A stretch of DNA of 64,000 bases. It comes from Pyrenophora tritici-repentis. Taxonomy: Eukaryota > Ascomycota > Dothideomycetes > Pleosporales > Pleosporaceae. Where the stretch lies: NCBI RefSeq assembly GCF_003171515.1, contig NC_089390.1:7874001-7938000 (forward strand), read 5' to 3'. The notes under the pieces are model-generated. The model was not told the DNA's origin and made no database searches. It was given only the letters and a program-made list of their open reading frames with translations. Of the stretch, positions 22,587 through 33,285 are shown one piece after another (positions within the stretch are counted from its first letter, which is position 1; each line of letters starts with the position of its first letter). The position numbers and the translations under genes were made by a program.

Positions 22587-24475
22587 TCTCCCCCATAGTC
22601 CAACGCGTAGCACGTAGCAATAAACGACTGGGAGGCCGGTGTCAGCGGGTGCGTCGACGAAGCATGACAATGACAAGACTAGACGCGCACAATGCAGACG
22701 TCTCGAATTGCCCTAGAGGAAAGAGAGACAGTTCCTGCCAGGCCCTGTCACATCCAAACCAAGCGCCATCAGATGCAATTCACCAGTCAGCGCCCGTGTC
22801 GCTTGCCCTCAACCAAGCCGTGCATTGATCCAGCCCGTGCCTAGCTAATCTTCGTCGGATCACTCCGCTGCTCCGCCCAACTATTACCACACTAACATGC
22901 TCCAACACCCAGACATGCACTCGACCCTCACCTTAGCTTCCCTGTCCGATGCAAGCTGCTTTTTTAATCACAAGAGACAGGCCCAAATCGGATGAAGCCA
23001 CCCGCCCTCAGCTGCAGACAAGGTTCTGCCACCGCTATCAATGTGCGCCGCGGGAACCAAACCATAAACCAACCTAACCGCCCGCCACGTGAGAGCAAAG
23101 GTTTCCCAGGTTGCCTCGTCTGCCAGCCTGCCTGGATGCTGCCAGCATCCAGACAACGGCCGGTGGCCATGGCTGATCCCATGTCAACACCAAGCTGACA
23201 TCGTGACAACATGATCGTAAATCATCCCGCGAGTCCCTCACCCAATTCCCCGTGCAAGGGTGTTTCCTGATTGAGAGAAGGCTACATACAATCGTCCACT
23301 AGATCGGGTTCTACCCATGCTTGATTGGCCGCCCTTATCATCTCGCTAAAACATCGAATACTCGTTATCACAATCCCTTTGCGTCGCTCACAACACCAAG
23401 CGGACTCATTTCCGCTTCCGCGACGCATGCCATGGCGCACCTGGGTAGAGAATCGGTCGAGATGCTGCTGCTGCTGCTGCTGCACTGCGGCTGAGAGACA
23501 ACTGCCGCTGCAGGTACATTTTCAAAATCCCTACTGCCACTCTGCTATGAAACCGGGGCATACCCTTAAGAAAACGGCTGTCGCAATCTCCCTGCCCGCC
23601 GCCCGTTGTCCGCAGTCATCAACCGTCTGACATGACTCGACCACGTCGAATGCTCACGTCGGCCGCTGTCTGCTACTGCATCAGGCACCAAGACCACAAG
23701 GGTCATACCCTGGACGATTATCAAACCTTGAGCTACTGCACGACATCAACCATGGTTCGACTTGCTGTCAACGTCAGCGTCCATGTAGTAGCTCTCCCAC
23801 CAACCGTATCCCCTAAGTCTGAACGATGTCATCTGTTGCGTCAACGTGCGTGAGCAGGTGCTGTCGACGGCAAGTGTGCGTCTCCAACAGCCGGGGCGCT
23901 GGCCGTCCGCCGCCGCCGCCGCTGGCGAAGCACAACATTTGAATTTCGAGCGCCTGGCCGAAGAAAGGCCGATACGACATTTACCTTGAGCATAGAGCTA
24001 TGAGCTATGAGTTCGTTCGAGGGGTCCGGCCCGAATACCATCAGGGAAGCAGCGAACCGAATGATGCTGACCTTGACTCTTTTCGTCTACTGTACCATTC
24101 AAACAACGCAAACCTTGGCTGCCGTCGGGGATGTTTATCGTTGCTCCTACCCAATCGCGGCGTCAGACAAATAGAGCAGCAGACGCGATAGAGAGTTCTT
24201 AGCGAATGAGTTTCATCCCATGTGGAGACGGCCAGTGTATACTGAAACATTGAACAGCTTGTTTACCCGATCATGGTGCATCTCATACGAAGGCTTCTCA
24301 TGCCCAAGGCAGCAGTACATACTCTCAAACCTAATCGTCGAGCTAAAAATGTACAAGGCAGACTAGTCAAAGCAACTAAATACAGCAACACCAACGAGGC
24401 CGTAGAGATTGGAAACATTTGTACATACTGCCTCGCAAAAAAACCTTCCGGAAACAAGCATGCTCTTCTCCGTTC
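22587..24475. other. 1.9-kb intergenic region, RasGEF promoter/leader
   Basis: No coding gene is supported. It includes a pure (CTG)6 run at 23465-23482 and C/T-rich stretches suited to a long promoter or 5' leader for the RasGEF gene. No RNA gene was recognised. Confidence 0.5.
23465..23482. repeat. (CTG)6 trinucleotide repeat
   Basis: Six uninterrupted CTG units in non-coding DNA upstream of the RasGEF gene. Confidence 0.85.
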
Positions 24476-26103
24476 CTAATACGGATAAGCCCTAACATCC
24501 TCCTCCCGCTCAATGTCCAAGCCTGCCGCCACCTGCTCCGCGTGCTTCCTGTCCAGGTACTCCAGCAACACGTCGCCGTACATCTCTTTACCCTTGTACT
24601 TGCTCACGTCGTCACCCCAAGATCGCACTGCACTAGCCAGTCGTCCCGGTACATAGGGCTCTTGCGCAATTGACGTTACCGGGTGAAAGTATGTCCTGAT
24701 CGTAAAAACAACACCCCCAGATCGAGGTAATCTACACGTACGTCAGGAAACGCCACACATAAGGTTTGTGGTTTTACTTACCGTCGTAAACTCTGTCTCT
24801 CACTTCGGAACATATGGTGCTCGATTGCCTTGTTTTTTTCGGCGGTGAACCAGCCTACGTCTGTTCCATCTTCGGGACCTATGCTGTCGCTCCAGGCGAG
24901 GTTGTCGTCGACTTGAATGAAGTAGTTGTTGCGAAGGACCGGAGCTTGAGGTTGGACTCGGCGGAAGAAGTTTGCCATGCCCTTTTCTAGCTTTTGTTTG
25001 AACCTGGCCTGTTGTCAGTGTTTTCTCGTCGCCACCAAAAGAATGGTCGTTTGGTTTCTCCATCACCCCCGAAACCACAGACATGAAAGCACGGTAGGGA
25101 GTGAGGGGAAATCAAAAGCAAGAAAACGACATACCCGGGAACATCGCCACTCGTATGAATCTCACTCAATCCCATGCCGAACTTATCCTCCAACTTCCAA
25201 AACCCGGCCAATAAAATCGAGCCCGCGAGGAGATAATACTGCCCGTCTCCCCCTTCCAGCATAATCGCCAAATCATCCTGCACCAGCCGACCACAAAGCG
25301 CCATCGGATCTTCCTTCACTCCGTTCCTTGTCAAAGCCCCAATATCAAACACTTCTTTTGTTGCGAGATTTTTCAGTAACCTGGTCTCCTTTCCAGTATC
25401 CGTTGTCGCTGTTTCCAAAGAAAATAAACTCGGATACCTCTCACTCAAATACCCCGCCATCTCTTCTAGTAGTTCGACCGCTGCACCCCATGCTTTCGGA
25501 TCCGTCTTTATACATTTCTCACCCCTCGCAGCGATGCGTGCGGCTTTGAGGGAGTGGTACGAGAGATATTCGTTGTCGAGTTCGATCCACTCGTCCCAGT
25601 GCATGGTGCGTAGGCCCATGGTGATGTTGTATTTGGGGCCGTGGCGGAAGGGGCGGTAGGGGAGCGGCTTCGTGGTGTACAGATTCCAGTTGGGGTATGG
25701 AGCTGCACGGGGCCGTGTGAAGGGGACGGGGTGCCATACTAGTGATGGTGGTCAGTGGTGGTCACGTGGAGAGGTGAAGCAATGATGTTGGGGAATAGTT
25801 ATCATGGTAACGCTTACCTCCGAATTCCCTTTCTGTAGCTTTAAACGGCCTCTTTTCCAGATTCGTTGGTGTCGCTGGTCTTGTACCATCCGCTGCATCG
25901 TTCCTTCGCGTTAGATACCATACGAGTTTCTGCACAAGGTACAGTGTTGTCAAAAACACAAGTACAGCATACACTGCAGCTTTTGGTTTCACATCTGTCT
26001 CTTCAAGCAGAGCGCCGACGTTTGACAGAGCGACGTGACATGATTGCCGTACAGAACGCGATAGAGTGGTTCCGTAAGAAGACAGTTTAGATAACATCAT
26101 CAT
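24476..26103 (-). CDS. Membrane-anchored HODM_asu-like (DUF3445) haem protein
   Basis: Member of the fungal DUF3445/HODM family, related to the alpha subunit of bacterial haem-dependent oxidative N-demethylase. Whether the fungal proteins demethylate amines is not established. Exons 26103-25818, 25738-25135, 25003-24782 and 24731-24476 (phases 1,2,2) encode 455 aa. One hydrophobic segment, [23 protein letters not shown] (about 42-64), would anchor the protein. The family block begins [21 protein letters not shown] and continues with [17 protein letters not shown], a central helical region with [16 protein letters not shown] and [24 protein letters not shown], then [13 protein letters not shown] and a C-terminal [18 protein letters not shown]. 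Position 25003 is the acceptor that keeps [10 protein letters not shown] in frame. The first ATG of the MMM cluster was taken as the start. Confidence 0.85.
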
Positions 26104-27043
26104 CGTAGCCACATGTACGTAGTCGAGAACCGAACCAAACCGTGAAAATATTGAGAAGGATTTCTTTTCAAGGCCAAGGAATAGCTAAATACATGCAAGA
26201 CATGATAAGAGCAACAGCTTTTATCACCCCCATCCTCGACAGCGATAGGAAAACGTCAGTCGATTCATCTGCGCCACGTGACACATACGTATCTGCACAA
26301 CATGTCATCCACCTTCCCCAATTATGCTGATTCAAGCGATGACTTGTTGCTGCGTTTGTTATCGGCACCAGTTGGTGGGGTTGGTCAGGATCGTGTAACT
26401 TGTGCGCGGGGCGGGCGGTGGGGAAAAATATACCCTACTTGGTTTAGCGGGGCGAGAAGCGCCCGGGTGCATGGGACGGTGAATTTTGGAAAGAACGATG
26501 GAGGTGGAGGTACTGGATTGGGGCGTTATGCGGAGAAGGGATGGGTCTGATGGAGGTTGAGCATGGGTTGGATATTGATTATGGACGTGTTGGTGTAGGG
26601 GGGCGTTCGGATTTTGACATGGGACAACGCCGAGTGAGAAATGTACGAGAGAGATGAGGTGCTGTGGCATTTGATATGCGTACCGAGAATAGTTTTGTTA
26701 TGAGTAAGTTGGTAGATGTATGATACAGCTTGGTAAAGTCTCTCTTTTACATGAAGAGCAAGGGAAATTAGATCATGGTACACGTAAACTGTCGGCATAC
26801 ACACGGTGTGTCGCCTAATAAGGCCCAATGTACCGCCTCGATCCTACTTCGGCCCAACTCGGACCCAACGTTATGTATACCTTCGTAGCCCCCACATTCG
26901 TAGAATCATCATACACCAGAATACCAATACACAAGATTACCTTAGCTACTGTTATTCACCGTACGATCGTACAAGGCCTTCCAACATAAACAGTGTTATA
27001 ATGGAACTTGACCACCCATTTATGTCGCGACTGCGATTGTTTT
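26104..27043. other. Intergenic, HODM-like gene promoter
   Basis: 940 bp between the HODM-like start and the ALG9 stop. A CACGTG core sits near 26275. No gene is supported. Confidence 0.5.
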
Positions 27044-29044
27044 TCAAGCAGTATCTTCCTTACCGCCTGCGGTTTTCCTCTGCTTCAATAGACAGTAATC
27101 CCCCCATTTCCGCCTTAATTTTGCCGGAATAAGCGGCGAATCAGGCACCCAGAGCATTCTGCCAAGAATACTTGTTTGTCCGGCCGCTAGAAAAGGTATG
27201 CACTTTATCGTCTCCCAATGCTGTGTATCGGCCGCATAATCTGGTTCCAGCACGGTTGGCTCCTGTCCCGGGATCCGTGAGTCGACCAGAAAGTCGCAGT
27301 GCTTGACATCAATCTGTCTCAACATTAGTAAAGAGAGCAAATGTATGTTGTGGTGTTAAGTCATTCAACTTACATATTTCCCCACGTCCTCAAGATTCTC
27401 GTCATTCATACCGGGCGGGACGACGTGTGTACTGGGGAAGAAACCATCGGTAGTGTCGATGGCGGTGCTAAATTCACCCGGAAGGAGGCCGGAAAATTCG
27501 CTTTTGATAAATTTGGCGTGGACGCCGTGGGGGAGGTTGAAGGATGAGGGAAAACGGTACCATTCCTTTCCTAGGCATACGTTGGCTCCCGAATGTGCAA
27601 TTGTTGAATGTAGGAGAGGTTGGTAGATGGTCAGGGGTGCGGAGTAGGCGGTCATATGGCCTGGTGAAAACAATTAGTCGTGTAATTGGAACAGCTTTGC
27701 AACATCTACAGGTTCATCCGTGATACTTGCAGGGCAGATCAGAGTGGAAACGTACCGACTGTTCTCAGCATGCCTAGGTTGAAAGAGAGAAGCAGCGGAA
27801 CGCAAACAATGACAAGCTTTAGCGAGGGAGGTATCTTGCTGACCAGGTGTCGTGGGTCACTGGAGCCAAAGTTGGCTAGAAGGATGTGCAAGGAGAGAGC
27901 TGCGTTCCAGGCTAGCGCTGGGTAGGCTGGGTACATGAAGCGTTCCTCTTTGTGAGGCTGCACAGTGAATATTGCCAACCACAAGTAGAAAGGGCTGACG
28001 AAGACAACGGACCGCCTAAGTGTGTGTTTAGAGACGGATTTGTCAAAGATGAGATGTTGGATAAGCAGTAGCGGTAGCGCAGCTAGGGCAAGGAAGAACC
28101 AGATGTTGAAGTTGAGCGCGAGATTACGCACGTAAAAATGCCACGGTTCTACGCCATAAATATCGGGGCCTCTACTCCCACCACTGAAGACGTTGTACAG
28201 CACAATGTTGAGTGGTACACAGACGAGCTTTCTATAGAAGAAAGAGTCGATGGCTGTTTGCAGGGCCAGAATAGCAAAAGCTCGGGTGGCGCCCTGGAGA
28301 AGTAACCGTCGCAGGCTTTCCTGAAGAGTGCTGGTGATGAAGCCTACGATGATGTCCTCCAAAATGAAGGGCAGGGCAAGCGCACCGGCAAAAGGCCAGC
28401 CCAGAGCACTGCCAACAGCAAACCAAGTAATTCCCTGGGCAGTCCTGATCAAGCCTCCATACCAGTCCATGAAAGATGCAAACCCGAGCATTGCGAAATA
28501 CATGGCGAAGCTTGAGGGTAGGTATGCAGGAGCAGCGTGGTACATGCCCGGACTAATCACCATGATCATCATGAAGAAGATGGCTATGCGCTCTTGGAAC
28601 GTGGTGCGAATGGCAGAGTACATGCGGGTCTGGCACACGGCACAGGCGACGGCCAGGACCATGCGCAAGAAGTAGAACTCCAAGACCTTGGACGCGCGCA
28701 AAGCAAGGGGCTGAATGGGCAGCGTGCCAGCCCACATGACGAGCGAGTGGATAGCAGTGTATGCCCAACTCCGGATTGCGTACTCGGGAGAGTACTCCCA
28801 TGTTTGTAGGCCGTAGCCATGGTTGAGGTAGTGGCTCGGTTCCCAGTAGTTGAAGACTTCGTCACAATCTTGAATGGGGGAGAAGACGGCGGCGATAAGG
28901 TTGGCTAGGGCAAATACGCAAAAAGCTGCGGTTGGGGGGAGTTGCGGCCGTGCTGGTGCATTACTGAATTGTGAGCATATGATTAGGACAGGTGGTGTAT
29001 ACTCACTCGACAGGAGGATGCGTCTTTTGGCGGGTAGCAGACAT
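27044..29044 (-). CDS. alg9: Alpha-1,2-mannosyltransferase ALG9 (GT22)
   Basis: Endoplasmic-reticulum mannosyltransferase that uses dolichol-phosphate-mannose to add the seventh and ninth mannoses to the lipid-linked N-glycan precursor. Exons 29044-29007, 28963-27756, 27660-27374 and 27313-27044 (introns 43, 95 and 60 nt) keep phase and encode 600 aa, normal for ALG9. Exon 1 is only 38 nt. The GT-C signature QDCDEVFNYWEP, with the catalytic acidic pair, lies in the first lumenal loop, followed by LNHGYGLQTWEYSPEYAIRSW. Multiple hydrophobic helices are seen. The GT22 motif QPHKEERFMYP appears in the second half. The C-terminal lumenal domain includes GKEWYRFPSSFNLP and HCDFLVDSR. It shares a 311-bp divergent promoter with NAF1. 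No abnormalities are visible. Confidence 0.93.
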
Positions 29045-29355
29045 GTGGAAAGGTATCTGTATTGTTATCTCTGCTGAATCTCCTCCATGGACTACATGTA
29101 TAAAAGGGACCTTCACCGTGACTAGCAGGTCATGACGAATGACGAGCTAGGAATTCGCAGTGGTAGGGATGGAGCTCGCGCCTGCCCCGCCAAGCACTTA
29201 GCGCGTGTCGAAAAAGGCGACGTTCTCATTCAAAGCCTCTCCCTAAACTAAACCAGAACTCAATCATCGCATTAAGCAAACTGGTGCAGACGACGCAGTT
29301 GAGATACCGCAGCGATCACGCGTGCTTCAGACCCAGGGCAGAGAAAGACACGCAA
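29045..29355. promoter_or_regulatory. Divergent ALG9/NAF1 promoter
   Basis: 311 bp separate the outward starts of ALG9 (minus) and NAF1 (plus). A bidirectional core promoter is implied by spacing alone; no specific factor site stands out. Confidence 0.55.
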
Positions 29356-31422
29356 ATGTCCGACTCTCTGGAACCGCCGGCCAAAAGGGCGCGGTTGGAG
29401 GCGGACGCTCCCACACAGTATGGCGCCTTTGCATCTGCGCTCGATGCGCCTGGCTCGCCTGTCGATGACATGGACGACGATTTCTACGACACTACGCCCG
29501 TCAAGGTCGATGCGCTGCCGGCTGCAGTGGGCAACACGACGACGTCGTCGATGTTTGCTGCGGCTGCACCCGCGCCAGCCTTTCATCTTCCTGGGCTCGG
29601 CTCTGTGAGCGATGCCCCGGCCGCGCAGCCTCCACCGCAGAAGCGCGAGCGCGCCGTAACGCCAGATGAAGCGCCCGAAGACGGTGAGCTCTCAGATGAT
29701 GGAGACGCCTTCTACGATGATGCGCAGTCGAGCAAGCCGGCGGCAGAGATGCCAGTCGAGCCGGTCGCAGCCAATCAGGCTCAGGCCCAGCACCAGGCTC
29801 CACAAGACGGTATCTCGACGTCTGCCAGTGCGCCAGATACGAATGCAGATGCAGATGAAGGTGTTCCTATTACTACCGACACCCCTGCGGCCGACACTGA
29901 TGGCGAGCTGGATGCGGCACTCACTGCAGCCATAGATGAACAAAACAACCAAGCAGACACGCAGGGCATTGACAGCAAAGCCGACTTCCTTCGCGCCGCA
30001 GAGGCCAACAAGGGGGACGAGAATGCCGAATGGCAGCTAGATTCTGATGCCTCCGACTCGGACGACTCGAGTGACTCATCCAGTTCCGATGACAGCAGCT
30101 CTGATGAGGGCGAGCTGCTCGACCCCGCGGAGCAGGTGCGACTACTCATGGCCGAGGCGGCTGATGAGCCAGGCGCGACCGGCCCCGTCAAGGTCAAGAC
30201 GCTCAACGAGGTCGACGAGCAGTATGAGAAGCCCGACATTATCGTCACTGAGGCGACCAAAATCACCGAGCTTGGCACTGTCGAGTCAATTGTCCAAAAC
30301 CTCGTCGTGGTCAAGGCCCACCAGTCTGGCGACGAGCGTGTGCTTGAGTCAGGCTCAGCACTCTGTCTGCAGGACCGCGTCGTTGTCGGCAAGGTCTCTG
30401 AGCAGATTGGCCGCGTGGAAGAGCCGCGCTACTCGTTTGGCTTCAATGACGCCGCTGAACTTGTAACACTAGGCATACAGAAAGGCACGCCCATCTACTA
30501 CGTCGACGAACACTCCACCTTTACCGAAACAGAGCCCATCCGCCGCCAAAAGCATACCGACGCCTCCAACCTGCATGACGAGGAGACCAACGACGTCGAA
30601 TTCTCAGACGACGAGAAGGAGGCCGAATACAAGCGCGAGCAAAAGGCTAAGAAGCGCGCAAGGGCCGACGGCGATGACGAACCGCCCGCTGTCCATATCC
30701 CTACTGGACCCAGGCTACATGTCGACGCACCCGCACCGCCCATCTACCGACCTATGGAATATCAGGGCGGTGGCCTCAAGTATAGTGATGACGAGGATGA
30801 AGACCTGGGCATGTACAAGCCCCTTGCCCGACCGGATCATTTTGAACAGATTGTCGGCCAAGGCGCGCCGCTCGAGGACCGTAGTCACGTCCGACGCGGC
30901 ATGGGCCGTGGCAGGGGTCCATGGGGTGATCGCGGACGCGGGTTCCGTGGACGAGGTGCCGGCGGTCGTGGCGACTTTGGAGGTGGTGGTCGAGGTGACC
31001 GGGGAGGCTTTGGTGGTGCACGTGGCGACTTTAGCGGAGGCCGCGGTGACCGTGGGGCACAGCAAAACAACAGAGGAGGTCACGGCAATAATCGCGGAGA
31101 CAAGGGCGGCGGTGATAAAGGGCGTGGTGGCAAGAACCAGAATCAGAATGACCGTGGCAGGCAGCAGGACCAGTTCAACCAGCAGCAGAACAACCAGCGA
31201 AACGGCCCCTACCAAGACAACCGTTCAGGAGCATCGGCATCGCCGGCTCGCCAGCAACAGGAGCGCGCTCAGTCCTACACTCAGCAAGACCGCGGCCAGT
31301 CTCAGCAGGCGCAAGCTCAGCAGTCCCCAGCTGGAGGCGGCAAGAACAAGAACCGCAAGCAGCGGCAGCGTGAGAAACGAGAGCGAGAACGTCTGCAGCA
31401 GCAGCAGCAGCAGCAACAGCAA

Positions 31423-31454
<32 letters not shown>

Positions 31455-32001
31455 GCAGCAGCAACAGCAGCAGCCTCCGAAACAGCAACCACAGAATGCG
31501 CCTCCTGGACCGTCTGTACCGTCAAATGCTAATGCCTATACTAACAACAGCAACACAGGCTGGCCAGTACCCTTCTCGACTCCCGCGCAACCAGCAGTCC
31601 CCTATGCTGCGGCGCCACATCCTCTACCACCAACTGCAGCGACATCATATCCACCTCAACCATCGTACACTCCGCAGCCGCAAGCCCCGGCGCAGCCACC
31701 ACAGCAGCAAACCCAGGCGGCCAACTGGGCAGCGTGGGCACAGTGGTTCCAGGTGGTCGGAGCCATGAGTGGGCAACCACAGCAACCTCAGATGGCAGCA
31801 CAAGCTCCTACACCATCACTGGCGCCTCAGCAGCAGCAGCAGCAGCAGCCGCAAGCACAGTACACCTACCCGTATCAGCAGCCATATGCGCAGACACCAG
31901 CGCCACCTGCAAATGGTCAGCAACAGGGCAACGCACAGGCGGGTGCCCAGTCTCTCCAAGACATCTTGCGAGCTCTTCAGGGGGGCGGAGCGCCTCGGTA
32001 G
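29356..32001 (+). CDS. naf1: H/ACA snoRNP assembly factor NAF1
   Basis: Nuclear RNA-binding assembly factor that binds the Cbf5 enzyme and is later replaced by Gar1 during H/ACA snoRNP maturation. It is intronless. The ATG at 29356 (MSDSLEPPAKRARLE) was preferred to an upstream in-frame codon because it starts a normal acidic N-terminus; length is 881 aa. The Gar1/Naf1 beta-barrel core lies at about residues 301-375 (TELGTVESIVQNLVVVKA, QDRVVVGKVSEQIGRVEEP, YSFGFN). Acidic Ser/Asp stretches precede it. After the core comes a charged region and the GGGLKYSDDEDEDLG patch, then an RGG/FGG-rich segment (about 515-590). A pure 26-residue Gln tract (681-706) and a Pro/Gln-rich tail follow. The protein is much longer than yeast Naf1, which reflects the disordered C-terminus. 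Confidence 0.88.
31396..31473 (+). repeat. Poly-glutamine (CAG/CAA)26 tract in NAF1
   Basis: 78 bp of CAG mixed with CAA codons, all glutamine. Interrupting CAA codons should limit slippage, but length polymorphism is plausible. Confidence 0.9.
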
Positions 32002-33285
32002 ATGGATGCCAAGCCGCCGGAAGTGCAACTTTCTGTGTTTACGCGTTCGGCACGAGGTGGATTTTAGGGATTTTGATAGTTTTGGAAAGTGGTGTATGAT
32101 TATGTTGTTTCAATATGAGGCATGGCACAAGTGTCTGTGTATTAGAGAGAGAGAGTGTGTGTGTGTGTGCAGAGTGTGCAGAGTACAATGTTCCTGGGAA
32201 GGCAAAAGACGCATGAGGTGGACCGTCAATCAGACGTAGAGGTTAATGATTTGTTGTTCCGTGTCCGTAAATTGATAGCAGTGACAGCGTGATTGGGCCG
32301 AGGGGGATCAATAATGGGCAAAAGTATAAATTCAGAGGCAGTCGGTGAGGCCAGACGTCGGAGAATTGCAAAACGAAAAGTGTGACGGCGGTGGTGGTAA
32401 GGCAGCTCAGGCGTCAAAGTTAGTATTTGCTTGCTCCGGAACTACTGTGGTTAGGTGTCGGGCGATCAGACACGTCCCCAAATGCAGTCGTCATGCCACG
32501 TCCTCTCATGTCATCTCAGGTCGGGCCATGTCACTTGGTCCGGGGTAAGAGGGCAGAGAGGGGAGAGGTTGTCAGTGATCATGGTCATGGCCATTCTCAA
32601 ACAGCCATGGCGGTGCAGAAGGGGCTTTGATGGCGGGGTCGCGTGGTGCGACGTCCAAGACGTCGTCTGTTTAGGTACATGGCCAGGCCGGGTATACGGA
32701 CCAGACACGACACGGTTTAGGGACATGTAGGACTGCATGCGGCGAGAGTTCCGGGGCGTGGGTCTGGTGGTCGGGAGGGTGCGGTAGTGTCTTGGGGTAG
32801 GGTGGGTGCAGGTGGCGCATCGTTGCTTGAGGACGGGACAAGCGAGCATGCCGCTCTCCAGGCTCGATACATCGATGCAGAGTGGAGCTTGCCCATGTCT
32901 ATGCACCACCACCACCACCAGCCAGAGATTGGGTAGACTGCGAGAGAAAGAGAGAGTTGTAGTGAAGACGAACACATCAGAAGCAAAGACGCGGCATTCA
33001 CACATAGCAAGCTATAGCACCGTGACGGTCTCTCTGTGTCTGCCACGCCGTCGCTGTCCTTGTCATTGTCGTTGCTTGCCCGCCTGCCCGCCTGCCCGCC
33101 GCCCATGCGCACACCTCCAGCTGCTGTCCCGCCTCGATGAAGCAGCCGTCCTAGGCCTTTCTGCGCAAGCAGCCAACCCACGACTGGACCCCGCCTGAGT
33201 CGTTGCAGCAGCTGCGCGGGCTCGTCGACGCCCACAACCAGCAGCAGCAGCAGCAGCCCCCACCGCCGCCGCTCCGCCGCCCGCC
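32002..33285. other. Intergenic: NAF1 3' flank and adenylate cyclase leader
   Basis: 1.28 kb without a supportable gene. A (GA)n(GT)n dinucleotide run lies at about 32143-32170. The stretch before 33286 is rich in short CCNGCC/CAGCAG repeats and likely forms the 5' leader of the adenylate cyclase. Confidence 0.5.

Noticed and set aside
30575..31768. 397-codon open frame in another frame within NAF1
   Set aside because: A shadow frame created by the RGG and glutamine repeats of NAF1.
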